Source: a virus
DNA: 26,365 nt
IMG/VR virus record: IMGVR_UViG_3300030106_004377
Span: 1 to 26,365 of that record
Reading direction: 5' to 3' (one strand)
The position numbers were made by a program, and so were the translations under genes. The notes under the pieces were generated by a model that searched no databases, was not told the DNA's origin, and saw nothing but the letters and a program-made list of their open reading frames with translations. Every line of letters begins with the position of its first letter. Within the stretch, counting starts at the first letter, position 1. Positions 16,030 through 22,393 of this stretch are shown one piece after another.

Positions 16030-16402
16030 TAAAGCAGACTTAGAACAAATTATGGACGGTGGAGTAGACGAGAAGCATTCAGTTATGATTAAGTTTTATT
16101 CCCAGACGTGCTACTTGTGTCATGCATTAGCACCGGTATATATGAGAGTCTCTGATAAACATGAGGACGTAATATTTTATGTTTACAACATGGCTGAGTC
16201 AGACGCCGGCGATATTATTGAAGCTAAATACGGCCTCGATGGTGTCCCCTCTCTTTGTTTTGTCCGCACTAATGGCGAGGAAACTAAAATAAAGTTAATG
16301 CCAAACCCGGAGACACCAGACGATAAAACATGGTATTACGAACAAGATATACACGAATTTATTGAGAGATATAAATATACAGAAACAGAAAGGAGTAGAT
16401 AA
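16007..16402 (+). CDS. Thioredoxin-like protein (CYLC active site)
   Basis: A 131-residue thioredoxin-fold protein. The active site is C35-Y-L-C38 at the start of the first helix after strand MIKFYSQ, and the cis-proline is P81 in GVPSLCF. The dipeptide between the cysteines differs from bacterial thioredoxin (GP), and phage glutaredoxin-like T4 NrdC (VY) shows such change is common. A strong AAGGAGG site (15991-15997) precedes ATG 16007. It is a likely reductant for the C-terminal cysteine pair of the class II reductase, or of the protein's other phage partners; this is inference. The C-terminus (KYTETERSR) is charged and encodes a T4-late-like motif at the DNA level (16370). Confidence 0.87.
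   Translation: MPRTQRINKADLEQIMDGGVDEKHSVMIKFYSQTCYLCHALAPVYMRVSDKHEDVIFYVYNMAESDAGDIIEAKYGLDGVPSLCFVRTNGEETKIKLMPNPETPDDKTWYYEQDIHEFIERYKYTETERSR
16370..16377 (+). promoter_or_regulatory. T4-late-like TATAAATA motif
   Basis: TATAAATA sits 26 bases before ATG 16404, within the end of the thioredoxin-like gene. It equals the T4 late promoter -10 element, but no late sigma or coactivator gene is proven here, and a single AT-rich octamer can arise by chance. Confidence 0.25.
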
Positions 16403-16403
16403 A

Positions 16404-16775
16404 ATGCCCTCATTAAAAAATTTAGAAGCCGCCCTGCTTCAACTTCAGGGCAAAGCACTTGAACATTATGGAGCTATTGAGATATTAATAAACTCCCCAG
16501 CAGGCATTTCAGAGCACACTGATTATGTGGCTGAGATCATAAGGCACGCCAAAGCATTGTCGGAGTGTGAAGAAGCGTATGGTTCTTTGAACACACACTT
16601 TGTGCCCAAACCAGAGCCTGCATCGCCCGTTCAAATAAATGAAAATCGGCCGGCCACTAGACCGGAGCCTGTTGATGGTGCAATTACAATAGATGAAAAT
16701 AATTCTGCAACTATGAAACGCGCGCAAAAAAGAGCGGCATCACGAAAAAAAAGGGAAACTAAAAAAGATGACTAA
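16404..16775 (+). CDS. Hypothetical protein with basic C-terminal tail
   Basis: A 123-residue protein starting at ATG 16404, eight bases after AAGGAG (16390-16395); the upstream in-frame ATG 16362 lies inside the thioredoxin-like gene. Residues 1-60 are helical (LEAALLQLQGKALEHYGAIEILI, in part), followed by a Pro-rich linker (residues 65-85, PKPEPASP and RPATRPEP) and a tail rich in Lys and Arg (KRAQKRAASRKKRETKK). The tail could bind nucleic acid. It overlaps the next gene by eight bases. I do not recognise a family and give no function. Confidence 0.75.
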   Translation: MPSLKNLEAALLQLQGKALEHYGAIEILINSPAGISEHTDYVAEIIRHAKALSECEEAYGSLNTHFVPKPEPASPVQINENRPATRPEPVDGAITIDENNSATMKRAQKRAASRKKRETKKDD

Positions 16776-17814
16776 TAACTTGAATAACGACGCATTAACC
16801 TATGATGATGTTCTGCTGCAGCCGCAATATTCTGAGATTAGATCTAGGTCTGATATTGATATTGGCTCTGATTTAGGTCGCGGAATCAAACTTGACCTGC
16901 CCATATTTTCATCACCGATGGACACGGTGACTGGAGGACAGATGGCAGCTTCTATATACAAGCTCGGTGGTGCTGGTATTATTCATCGCTATAATAGTAT
17001 TGAAGAACAAGTGCTTGAGGTAGTAAGCGCTTACGAAAATAGCGTGAATTCTACTTCGCCAATACTTGGCGCGGCCATCGGCATATCCGGCGATTACTTG
17101 GAGAGAGCTACAGCGTTATTGTCTGCGGGTGTTGACTTTTTGTGTGTCGATGTGGCACATGGTCATCACATCATGATGAAAGAGGCGTTAGAGAATCTTA
17201 GAAATCTCACGTCTGATTTTCACATCATGGCTGGCAATGTGGCTACTCTTCAGGGTGTCAATGATTTAGCTGACTGGGGCGCTGACTCTGTTAGGTGCAA
17301 TATTGGCGGCGGTTCTATTTGTTCCACGAGAATCCAGACCGGCCATGGTTTACCGGGCCTTCAAACTATCTTTGAATGCGCGCAAACTGATCGTGATGTG
17401 GCAATTATCGCTGACGGTGGTATTAGAAATTCAGGCGATATTGTCAAGGCTCTAGCAGCAGGGGCTGATGCTGTTATGTGCGGTTCGCTCTTGTCTGGAA
17501 CAACTGAAACTCCGGGTAATGTTTTTGAGGGAGCCGATGGGTTCAAATACAAAGCTTATCGTGGCATGGCTAGCAAAGAGGCGCAGATGAGTTGGAGAGG
17601 CAAATACTCATCATTTGAGGGCGTGTCTTCTCAGGTACCTTTCCGTGGAACTGTTACGAAAATCCTTGAAGATATTGAAAGGGGTGTAAGAAGCGGCTTC
17701 TCATACACCGGAGCATGCAGTCTTAAAGAATTACAGTCTAAAGCTAAGTTTGTTCGTCAAACTAGTGCTGGACTTGGGGAGAGTCGAACACATATTAATA
17801 CGAGGAAATGGTAA
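16768..17814 (+). CDS. IMP dehydrogenase / GMP reductase family protein lacking CBS domains
   Basis: A 348-residue TIM-barrel enzyme of the IMPDH/GMPR family. It starts TYDDVLLQP, has FSSPMDTVT early, an AGNV strand, and the catalytic loop GSICSTR with C185, followed by [18 protein letters not shown] and YRGMAS are phosphate-binding and flap-adjacent motifs, and [11 protein letters not shown] and [12 protein letters not shown] close the barrel. The CBS pair that usually interrupts IMPDH is absent, as in GMP reductases. IMPDH makes XMP for guanine synthesis; GMPR returns GMP to IMP. The IMPDH Arg-Tyr flap dyad is not evident and the [10 protein letters not shown] stretch leans to GMPR, but the ending leans to IMPDH, so the reaction is undecided. 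It would adjust purine pools. Confidence 0.88.
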   Translation: MTNNLNNDALTYDDVLLQPQYSEIRSRSDIDIGSDLGRGIKLDLPIFSSPMDTVTGGQMAASIYKLGGAGIIHRYNSIEEQVLEVVSAYENSVNSTSPILGAAIGISGDYLERATALLSAGVDFLCVDVAHGHHIMMKEALENLRNLTSDFHIMAGNVATLQGVNDLADWGADSVRCNIGGGSICSTRIQTGHGLPGLQTIFECAQTDRDVAIIADGGIRNSGDIVKALAAGADAVMCGSLLSGTTETPGNVFEGADGFKYKAYRGMASKEAQMSWRGKYSSFEGVSSQVPFRGTVTKILEDIERGVRSGFSYTGACSLKELQSKAKFVRQTSAGLGESRTHINTRKW

Positions 17815-18155
17815 TGATTGAAACAACCAACAACTATGGCAAGATTACCAAAAGAATTGTATTCAATGTGACTGACCACGAACACGCCCAGCTAATCATA
17901 CGCTTAAGACACAATTCTCTAACTCAGTCAGAGTTTTTTAAAGCTATAATAGAGGCAGTAAATACCAATGACGAACACCTGATATCGTTTATCTCAGATT
18001 ATGCCAGTAAGAAGCAAAAACTGAGTAAGAATAGAATCAAGAAAAGCAATAAGTTGATGAAAATTGGCAAACAAAAAATCGCAGATTTTAGTCTCAGCGA
18101 GGAAGAGGTTGAAGATGTTTTTGATCTAATAGCTAAGGAGCACCCTGAGCTATGA
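17814..18155 (+). CDS. Hypothetical protein, possible ribbon-helix-helix-like regulator
   Basis: A 113-residue protein. ATG 17814 is chosen because GAGGAA lies six bases upstream; ATG 17808 in frame is too close to that site. The N-terminus has a strand KITKRIVFNVTD followed by two helices (HEHAQLIIRLR and SEFFKAIIEAVNT), a ribbon-helix-helix-like order of strand, helix, helix. A Lys-rich segment (KKQKLSKNRIKKSNK) follows, then an acidic helical tail (SEEEVEDVFDLIAKEHPEL, in part). It overlaps the GMPR/IMPDH stop and the next gene by small amounts. DNA-binding is inferred from shape and charge only. Confidence 0.7.
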   Translation: MIETTNNYGKITKRIVFNVTDHEHAQLIIRLRHNSLTQSEFFKAIIEAVNTNDEHLISFISDYASKKQKLSKNRIKKSNKLMKIGKQKIADFSLSEEEVEDVFDLIAKEHPEL

Positions 18156-18400
18156 GAGGTGATGGCTTAAGAGTCTGTGCGAAGCTCTGCATGGTTACAG
18201 ACAAGCAATGTGATAAAAAAGAATGCCGTCATTTCATTGATTACCCAGATGAACTCAACTGTGTCTTAATAACTGTTTTTAAAAATGGTAATCTAACACT
18301 GAGAGAGACCGCTGCAAGGTTGGGCATCTCTTTTGCCCGTGTTAAACAAATTGAGAAGAAGGCACTTTTAAAGATGAGAAAGTCTGATTTGGCTGATTGA
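18152..18400 (+). CDS. Small sigma-70 region-4-like DNA-binding protein with zinc-type cysteines
   Basis: An 82-residue protein. The C-terminal part, about residues 48-75, is a helix-turn-helix like sigma factor region 4: LTLRETAARLGISFARVKQIEKKAL, where ARLGIS is the first helix-turn and VKQIEKKAL the recognition helix. The N-terminal half has four cysteines, C9, C13, C20 and C25, with H27, a possible zinc site. Full sigma regions 2 and 3 are absent, so it is not a complete sigma factor. It could bind -35 elements or redirect host RNA polymerase. It ends a gene block, directly before the promoter-like region for the acidic protein. It overlaps the upstream stop by four bases. Confidence 0.8.
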   Translation: MRGDGLRVCAKLCMVTDKQCDKKECRHFIDYPDELNCVLITVFKNGNLTLRETAARLGISFARVKQIEKKALLKMRKSDLAD

Positions 18401-18426
18401 ATAACATTTTGTGTCTTTTATCAATA

Positions 18427-18456
18427 TTGACTACTATTTAAGATTGAGTTTATTTT
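18427..18456 (+). promoter_or_regulatory. Weak sigma-70-like promoter or late-type element before the acidic-protein gene
   Basis: TTGACT (18427-18432), an 18-base spacer and TATTTT (18451-18456). The octamer ACTATTTA (18433-18440) sits between them and recurs just upstream of the last gene (25286-25293). An AAGGAG site (18459-18464) precedes ATG 18472. Which signal is used, if any, is unknown. Confidence 0.35.
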
Positions 18457-18471
18457 TAAGGAGAATTTACA

Positions 18472-19143
18472 ATGGCTCGTAAGACACTTTTAACCGAGGC
18501 TGAAATTCGCAGCTTCATGAAGCTTGCAAATTTGACACCCGTTGGTGATGCGAGACTACAAGAATGGTCGCCCACTCTTGATGAAGAAGAAGCTTTTCTT
18601 GATGAAGAAGAGGAAGAAGAGGAAGAGATGGGGCTTGATGATGCTGCTCCTGATGCTGACCCTGCGCCCGCTGGTGACATGGAAATGGACATGGATATGG
18701 ATGTAGACATGGAGCCTGAGCCTGCCGCTGATATGGACATGGATATGGACATGGGCGATGCTGGCGACATGGGTGGAGATAAAGAAGAACAATTTATGGA
18801 TCTTGTTCAGCAGCTTGCTGACATGATCGGTGTTGATGTTGAGATGGATGATGGCGATGCTGCCGCAGATGCTGAGATGGATATGGACATGGGTGATGAT
18901 GTGGATTCCCTAGAAGGGGGTGATGACTTAGGTGATGAAGCCGCACTCGATGACGAAGATGAGATGGACGACATGGGCGAAGAAGAGCCCGGTATGCGTT
19001 ACATGGAAGGCGAGCTGGATCAAGATGCTGTCGTTAATGAAGTCGCGAAAAGAGTTTCTACACGACTTCAGCAGGAAAGCAAGAAACAAGAAATGGTCGA
19101 TGCACTTGCCGAACGTATCTTTAATCGCCTAGCGAACAAATAA
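18472..19143 (+). CDS. Highly acidic Met-Asp-repeat protein (possible prohead core or structural protein)
   Basis: A 223-residue protein. An ordered N-terminus (LLTEAEIRSFMKLANLTP, about 6-23) is followed by a run of Glu/Asp (about 36-60), then repeated MDM units at three places between about 70 and 145, and more acidic repeats to about 180. The last 40 residues form a helix (DAVVNEVAKRVSTRLQQES, in part) ending with a basic tip. There are no cysteines. The extreme negative charge and low complexity recall phage scaffold or prohead core proteins, whose N-terminal helices anchor to shell proteins, but function is not shown. The DNA of the repeats is rich in GATATGGACATG units. A hairpin terminator follows the stop. 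Confidence 0.82.
   Translation: MARKTLLTEAEIRSFMKLANLTPVGDARLQEWSPTLDEEEAFLDEEEEEEEEMGLDDAAPDADPAPAGDMEMDMDMDVDMEPEPAADMDMDMDMGDAGDMGGDKEEQFMDLVQQLADMIGVDVEMDDGDAAADAEMDMDMGDDVDSLEGGDDLGDEAALDDEDEMDDMGEEEPGMRYMEGELDQDAVVNEVAKRVSTRLQQESKKQEMVDALAERIFNRLANK
18676..18900 (+). repeat. Met-Asp coding repeats
   Basis: Three clusters of ATGGAC/ATGGAT hexamers (about 18680-18712, 18730-18755 and 18876-18896) encode MDMD runs inside the acidic-protein gene. Their close nucleotide likeness suggests expansion by slippage. Confidence 0.7.
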
Positions 19144-19146
19144 TGT

Positions 19147-19175
19147 TTGACAAACATCTTTCTGTTTGATATAAT
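19147..19175 (+). promoter_or_regulatory. Perfect-consensus sigma-70 promoter, nested with a terminator
   Basis: TTGACA (19147-19152), a 17-base spacer and TATAAT (19170-19175). The -10 box overlaps the left arm of the following terminator hairpin. Initiation near 19182 would start inside the loop, giving a leader that lacks the left arm. Confidence 0.78.
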
Positions 19176-19201
19176 AACCATCTAACGATGGTTATTTTTT
19201 T
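19173..19201 (+). terminator. Intrinsic terminator after the acidic-protein gene
   Basis: AATAACCATC (19173-19182) pairs perfectly with GATGGTTATT (19187-19196) around the loop TAAC, and T residues run to 19201. It would end transcripts arriving from the acidic-protein gene. Stem GC content is low, so strength is moderate. Confidence 0.7.
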
Positions 19202-19210
19202 GGAATTTAT

Positions 19211-19618
19211 ATGGGTTTAGAATATTACGCTCTACACTTACTAACATTTTTATTTGGATATGTGACTTGTCGCACGTTTTATTTTGTCAAGTCATCTAGA
19301 ATATCTGTCCGCTTACTTAAGGTCATGCACGTGGTATCTCTTGGCATACTGGTAAAGTGCATAGAAGAGTATAGCTACGCTGAATCTCAAAAATTACTTG
19401 CGTTATTAAAATGTGGTGTGACCGAGCAAGATGAAGTTTATAAAAAAATTGTACGGGAACATGAACAAGACTTAGAACTATTTAAGATGCGTAGTATCGC
19501 AATAATTCATGCGCTGCATCCTGATTATTTTAAACCTACAATTGAGTTTGATGACTGGGATTCGGCAATGAAATATTTAAGCGATAACAAAAACATCGCA
19601 CAAACATTTTTATCATAA
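19211..19618 (+). CDS. Membrane-anchored hypothetical protein (135 aa)
   Basis: A 135-residue protein with a hydrophobic N-terminus (YYALHLLTFLFGYVTC, about 5-20) and a second hydrophobic stretch near residues 38-50 (VMHVVSLGILVKC), separated by basic residues. One or two membrane segments are thus likely. The remainder is helical and charged (KKIVREHEQDLELF, in part). ATG 19211 lies about 30 bases after the predicted transcript start and has only a weak GGA upstream. It is followed after 12 bases by the ClpP-like gene. No family is recognised; an envelope or regulatory role for the protease would be speculation. Confidence 0.75.
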   Translation: MGLEYYALHLLTFLFGYVTCRTFYFVKSSRISVRLLKVMHVVSLGILVKCIEEYSYAESQKLLALLKCGVTEQDEVYKKIVREHEQDLELFKMRSIAIIHALHPDYFKPTIEFDDWDSAMKYLSDNKNIAQTFLS

Positions 19619-19630
19619 AGGAAATAACCA

Positions 19631-20272
19631 ATGTTAGACAAAATTATTAAAAAACTACAAGAGGCGCTAGCGGATCCGCCGGCTTCAAAAGACAGGGTTA
19701 TTCTTTTAGATCCTGATGCTCTCGGCGGAGGCGGCGACCCAGAGCTTAGAATTTTAGGTCTATTTTCTGACGTTGAGCAGGAGAAAATCGCTGAGATTTG
19801 TCAATCTATGATTTATTTGAATGAGACAAACAAAAATCTCAAAAAAGACCAAGAGAAGAAGCCAATTGAATTTTATGTCTCAACATACGGTGGCAACGCA
19901 GACGACATGTTCGCCCTGTATGATCTGATGAATACTATTAAAGAAACCACAGAGATCCACACTATTGGTCTCGGTAAAGTTATGTCGGCGGGAGTCCTAA
20001 TCCTTGCAGCGGGCACTCAAGGAAAGCGAAAGATCGGTAGAAACTGTCGGGTCATGATTCACAATGTTGTTGGTGGCAGCTATGGTGCTCTGCCAAACTT
20101 GACAAACGAGATTGAAGCGATCCAACAGTTACAAGATGATTATGTTGCTGCCTTGGTCGAAAACACCAAACTTTCAAAAAAGAAATTGACCAAGATGCTG
20201 AATGAAAAGGTCAATATTTATCTTTCTGCCGATGAGGCAGTCCAGCATGGAATTGCTGATATTATTATATAA
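19631..20272 (+). CDS. clpP: ClpP-like serine protease (Ser-His-Asn triad)
   Basis: A 213-residue protein of the ClpP fold, the barrel protease that degrades proteins fed by Clp ATPases. YVSTYGGNADD matches the N-terminal IxSxGG oxyanion strand. The nucleophile S119 lies in GKVMSAGVLILAAGTQGKR, equivalent to the usual SMG(A) site, with Ala replacing Gly-like neighbours. H144 is in RVMIHN. At the third triad position, two short helices later (NEKVNIYLSADEA), N191 aligns with E. coli D171. Listeria ClpP1 is known to have Asn there. Length is normal for ClpP. No Clp ATPase is visible. AAAGGAA precedes ATG 19631. Phage prohead proteases of ClpP fold exist, so structural processing is an alternative role. 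Confidence 0.88.
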   Translation: MLDKIIKKLQEALADPPASKDRVILLDPDALGGGGDPELRILGLFSDVEQEKIAEICQSMIYLNETNKNLKKDQEKKPIEFYVSTYGGNADDMFALYDLMNTIKETTEIHTIGLGKVMSAGVLILAAGTQGKRKIGRNCRVMIHNVVGGSYGALPNLTNEIEAIQQLQDDYVAALVENTKLSKKKLTKMLNEKVNIYLSADEAVQHGIADIII

Positions 20273-20277
20273 AAGAC

Positions 20278-20306
20278 TTGACAAATTTGTAATAATAAAC
20301 TATAAT
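20278..20306 (+). promoter_or_regulatory. Perfect-consensus sigma-70 promoter for groEL
   Basis: TTGACA (20278-20283), a 17-base spacer and TATAAT (20301-20306). The palindrome ACAAATTTGT (20281-20290) overlaps the -35 box. Initiation near 20313 leaves a short leader before ATG 20328. Confidence 0.8.
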
Positions 20307-20327
20307 ATTGTATAACTTGAGGTACTA

Positions 20328-21905
20328 ATGAGCAGAGCATTTGATAACAAATCTTCATTGCAACAAAAAATTCTGAGAGGCGTCAATACATTAGCTGATA
20401 ATGTTGCATCGACGCTGGGGCCACGAGGCCGTAATGTGATTCTACAGGAAAATGGAAGACCGCCCTTCATCACTAAAGATGGGGTGACTGTTGCACATTT
20501 TGTTTCACTAGAAGATCCTTTTGAAAACGCTGGATCTCAAATTATTAAACAGGCTGCTATTGAGACTAACAATACTGCTGGTGATGGAACAACTACCGCA
20601 ACTGTGCTAGCTCGTGCAATCTTAAATGAGTCACAAAAATACATTGCTACTGGTGTTTCACCTATTGAATTAAAGAGAGGAATAGATGCAACTGTTAAAG
20701 AAATTACAAACAAACTTGAAGAAATGGCGACCCCTGTTACTAGTGCGGAAGATATCGCTCACGTCGCTACTATTTCAGCCAACAACGATAGTACTATCGG
20801 AAATCTTGTTACTCTTGCTATTGATAGGGTGGGCGAAGATGGCTCTATAACAATTGAAGAGTCAAGGTCGCTAGACACATCCATCGATGTCACAGAGGGT
20901 TTTAGAATTGAGTCAGGCTACTGCGCATCAGCTTTTATTACAGATGAACGCCGAGCGACTATGAACTATGAAGAGCCACTTATCTTCGTTACTGATTATA
21001 AGATTTCTCAGGTTGAACCCATCCTTCCACTCTTAGAGATGGTAGCGAGAGAAGGTCGTCCACTAATTATTGTGGCTGAAGATATTGAGGGTCAAGCTTT
21101 GGCGGCGATGATTATGAATGCCATGCGTGGCACTCTTAAGATTGCCGCTATTAAGGCACCATACTACGGCGAAGAGCGCCGCTACTTACTGGATGACTTG
21201 GCAATATCTGTGGGGGCCACATTCATTACACGCGAAAGTGGTACTAAGCTAGCGGATGTTAAGTTGTCGGATTTGGGGATGGCGCGCGCTATTGAAAGCT
21301 CCAAGTATTCTACTACCATTGTAGGCGGTAAGTCAAACTTCACAGCCATCGATGAAAGGATTCAGGCGCTTAAGAAGCAAGTTAAAGATACTGAATCTAT
21401 GGGCGAAGCAGAGATGTTACAGTCAAGAATCGTCAGGCTTTCATCTGGCGTAGCAATCATATCTGTCGGTGGCACAACCGAAGTTGAGATGATTGAAAGA
21501 AAGCACAGAATTGAAGATGCATTGGAGGCAGTGCGCTCAGCACAAGACAAGGGAATCGTGGGCGGCGGTGGAACTGCTTTGTTACGAGCTAGCAAAGATG
21601 TTGAAATTATGGTTTCGCATGAGGATCAAAATATTGGAAAGCTAATAATTATGGAAGCGTGCAAGGCTCCATTTAAGCAAATGGCTCTTAATGCTGGAGA
21701 TTCTCCAGATGTGCTTACCAACTTAGTTATTGATTCTGAGGACGGAATGGGCTGGGATTTTAGGAATAATAAATTGACAAACATGGTTGACAGTGGTATT
21801 ATAGATCCAGTAAAAGTTACAACAACTGCTTTGCAGAATGCTGCTAGCTGTGCCGGCACGCTCATAACAACTGGTTTTGCAATTATCCAAACGGAGGACA
21901 AATGA
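20328..21905 (+). CDS. groEL: Chaperonin GroEL (phage-encoded)
   Basis: A 525-residue group I chaperonin. Equatorial ATP site motifs are intact: TLGPRGRNV (29-37), KDGVTVA (50-56), GDGTTT (85-90) and D397 in EDALEAVR, the ATP-hydrolysis Asp. Apical residues facing GroES and substrates are partly changed: YCASAF at 198-203 replaces E. coli YLSPYF, so Y203 is Ala here. PLIIVAEDIEG and AAMIMNAMRG keep the apical core. The C-terminus ends TEDK and lacks the GGM tail, explaining the shorter length. It has its own promoter and lies 55 bases after the ClpP gene. With the GroES at 5895 it may form a phage-specific folding chamber for capsid or tail proteins. Confidence 0.96.
   Translation: MSRAFDNKSSLQQKILRGVNTLADNVASTLGPRGRNVILQENGRPPFITKDGVTVAHFVSLEDPFENAGSQIIKQAAIETNNTAGDGTTTATVLARAILNESQKYIATGVSPIELKRGIDATVKEITNKLEEMATPVTSAEDIAHVATISANNDSTIGNLVTLAIDRVGEDGSITIEESRSLDTSIDVTEGFRIESGYCASAFITDERRATMNYEEPLIFVTDYKISQVEPILPLLEMVAREGRPLIIVAEDIEGQALAAMIMNAMRGTLKIAAIKAPYYGEERRYLLDDLAISVGATFITRESGTKLADVKLSDLGMARAIESSKYSTTIVGGKSNFTAIDERIQALKKQVKDTESMGEAEMLQSRIVRLSSGVAIISVGGTTEVEMIERKHRIEDALEAVRSAQDKGIVGGGGTALLRASKDVEIMVSHEDQNIGKLIIMEACKAPFKQMALNAGDSPDVLTNLVIDSEDGMGWDFRNNKLTNMVDSGIIDPVKVTTTALQNAASCAGTLITTGFAIIQTEDK
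21774..21802 (+). promoter_or_regulatory. Possible sigma-70 promoter at the 3' end of groEL
   Basis: TTGACA (21774-21779), a 17-base spacer and TATTAT (21797-21802), about 100 bases before ATG 21902. It fits the spacing of other sites in the window, but lies in coding sequence. Confidence 0.5.
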
Positions 21906-22108
21906 TGCAACAAGGTGATTTAGTTCACATTCCACAGGGAACAGAACTGTGGACTGATACAGACAAGGGAATGAGAATGAGATTCGCTGAGAAGCCCATC
22001 GCTGGTGTTTACTTGAGCACTCGCGGTCAATACATATATCGTGTCTATGCTGATGGTCATTGGAATGTTAAGAGAAGAGATGTGTACCCCATGGGGGAAG
22101 CGTGTTAG
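21902..22108 (+). CDS. Small beta-rich hypothetical protein (68 aa)
   Basis: A 68-residue protein starting at ATG 21902 (or 21905), five bases after GGAGG (21892-21896), and overlapping the groEL stop. Alternating short hydrophobic and polar segments (GDLVHIPQGTELW, GVYLSTRGQYIYRVYA and HWNVKRRDVYPM) suggest an all-beta, SH3-like barrel. The start of a proline after the first strand is typical of such folds. It overlaps the next gene by seven bases. I do not recognise a family and give no function. Confidence 0.72.
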   Translation: MMQQGDLVHIPQGTELWTDTDKGMRMRFAEKPIAGVYLSTRGQYIYRVYADGHWNVKRRDVYPMGEAC

Positions 22109-22392
22109 TAAAACTGACTGAAGTCTGTGGCACTGGTGCTGTTACCACTAATGCGAAGTATGCACTAAGAGAGGTTTTTGTTAACCCTGAACATGTAGTG
22201 ATGGTACGTGAAGAACACAGACTTAGACAATTGAATGAAGAAGGATTGATCAATGAAGATTTGGATGTCAATCATCGCTTTTCCAAGATTACTATTGATA
22301 AAGGAAATACAGGCACTGAGATTGTAGTAATCGGTGCGCCTGAAATAATTGAAAAAACACTACACACCAACAAACAAATTTTAAGAGGATAA
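22102..22392 (+). CDS. Small hypothetical protein with FlbD-like N-terminus (96 aa)
   Basis: A 96-residue protein with a GTG start at 22102 after a GGGGGAAG stretch. The opening VKLTEVCGTGAVTTNAKYALREVFVNPEHVVMV has the order of the flagellar-regulator-like FlbD family: strand, turn, strand LREVFVNPEHV. A second strand pair (FSKITIDKGNTGTEIVVIG) and a short final helix follow. FlbD-like proteins are common small phage proteins of unknown role, so the resemblance does not imply flagella. It overlaps the upstream stop and is followed by a good RBS for the next gene. Confidence 0.68.
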   Translation: MLVKLTEVCGTGAVTTNAKYALREVFVNPEHVVMVREEHRLRQLNEEGLINEDLDVNHRFSKITIDKGNTGTEIVVIGAPEIIEKTLHTNKQILRG

Positions 22393-22393
22393 A

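Noticed and set aside
16362-16404. Upstream ATG for the basic-tailed protein
   Set aside because: ATG 16404 has AAGGAG at proper distance; 16362 lies within the thioredoxin-like gene.
18456-18792. Minus-strand ORFs opposite the acidic-protein gene
   Set aside because: They are low-complexity shadows of the MDMD and Glu repeats; no ribosome site or family, and the + strand gene explains the region.
18676-18900. CRISPR-like or non-coding tandem repeat
   Set aside because: The repeats are short, in frame and without unique spacers; they encode MDMD runs.
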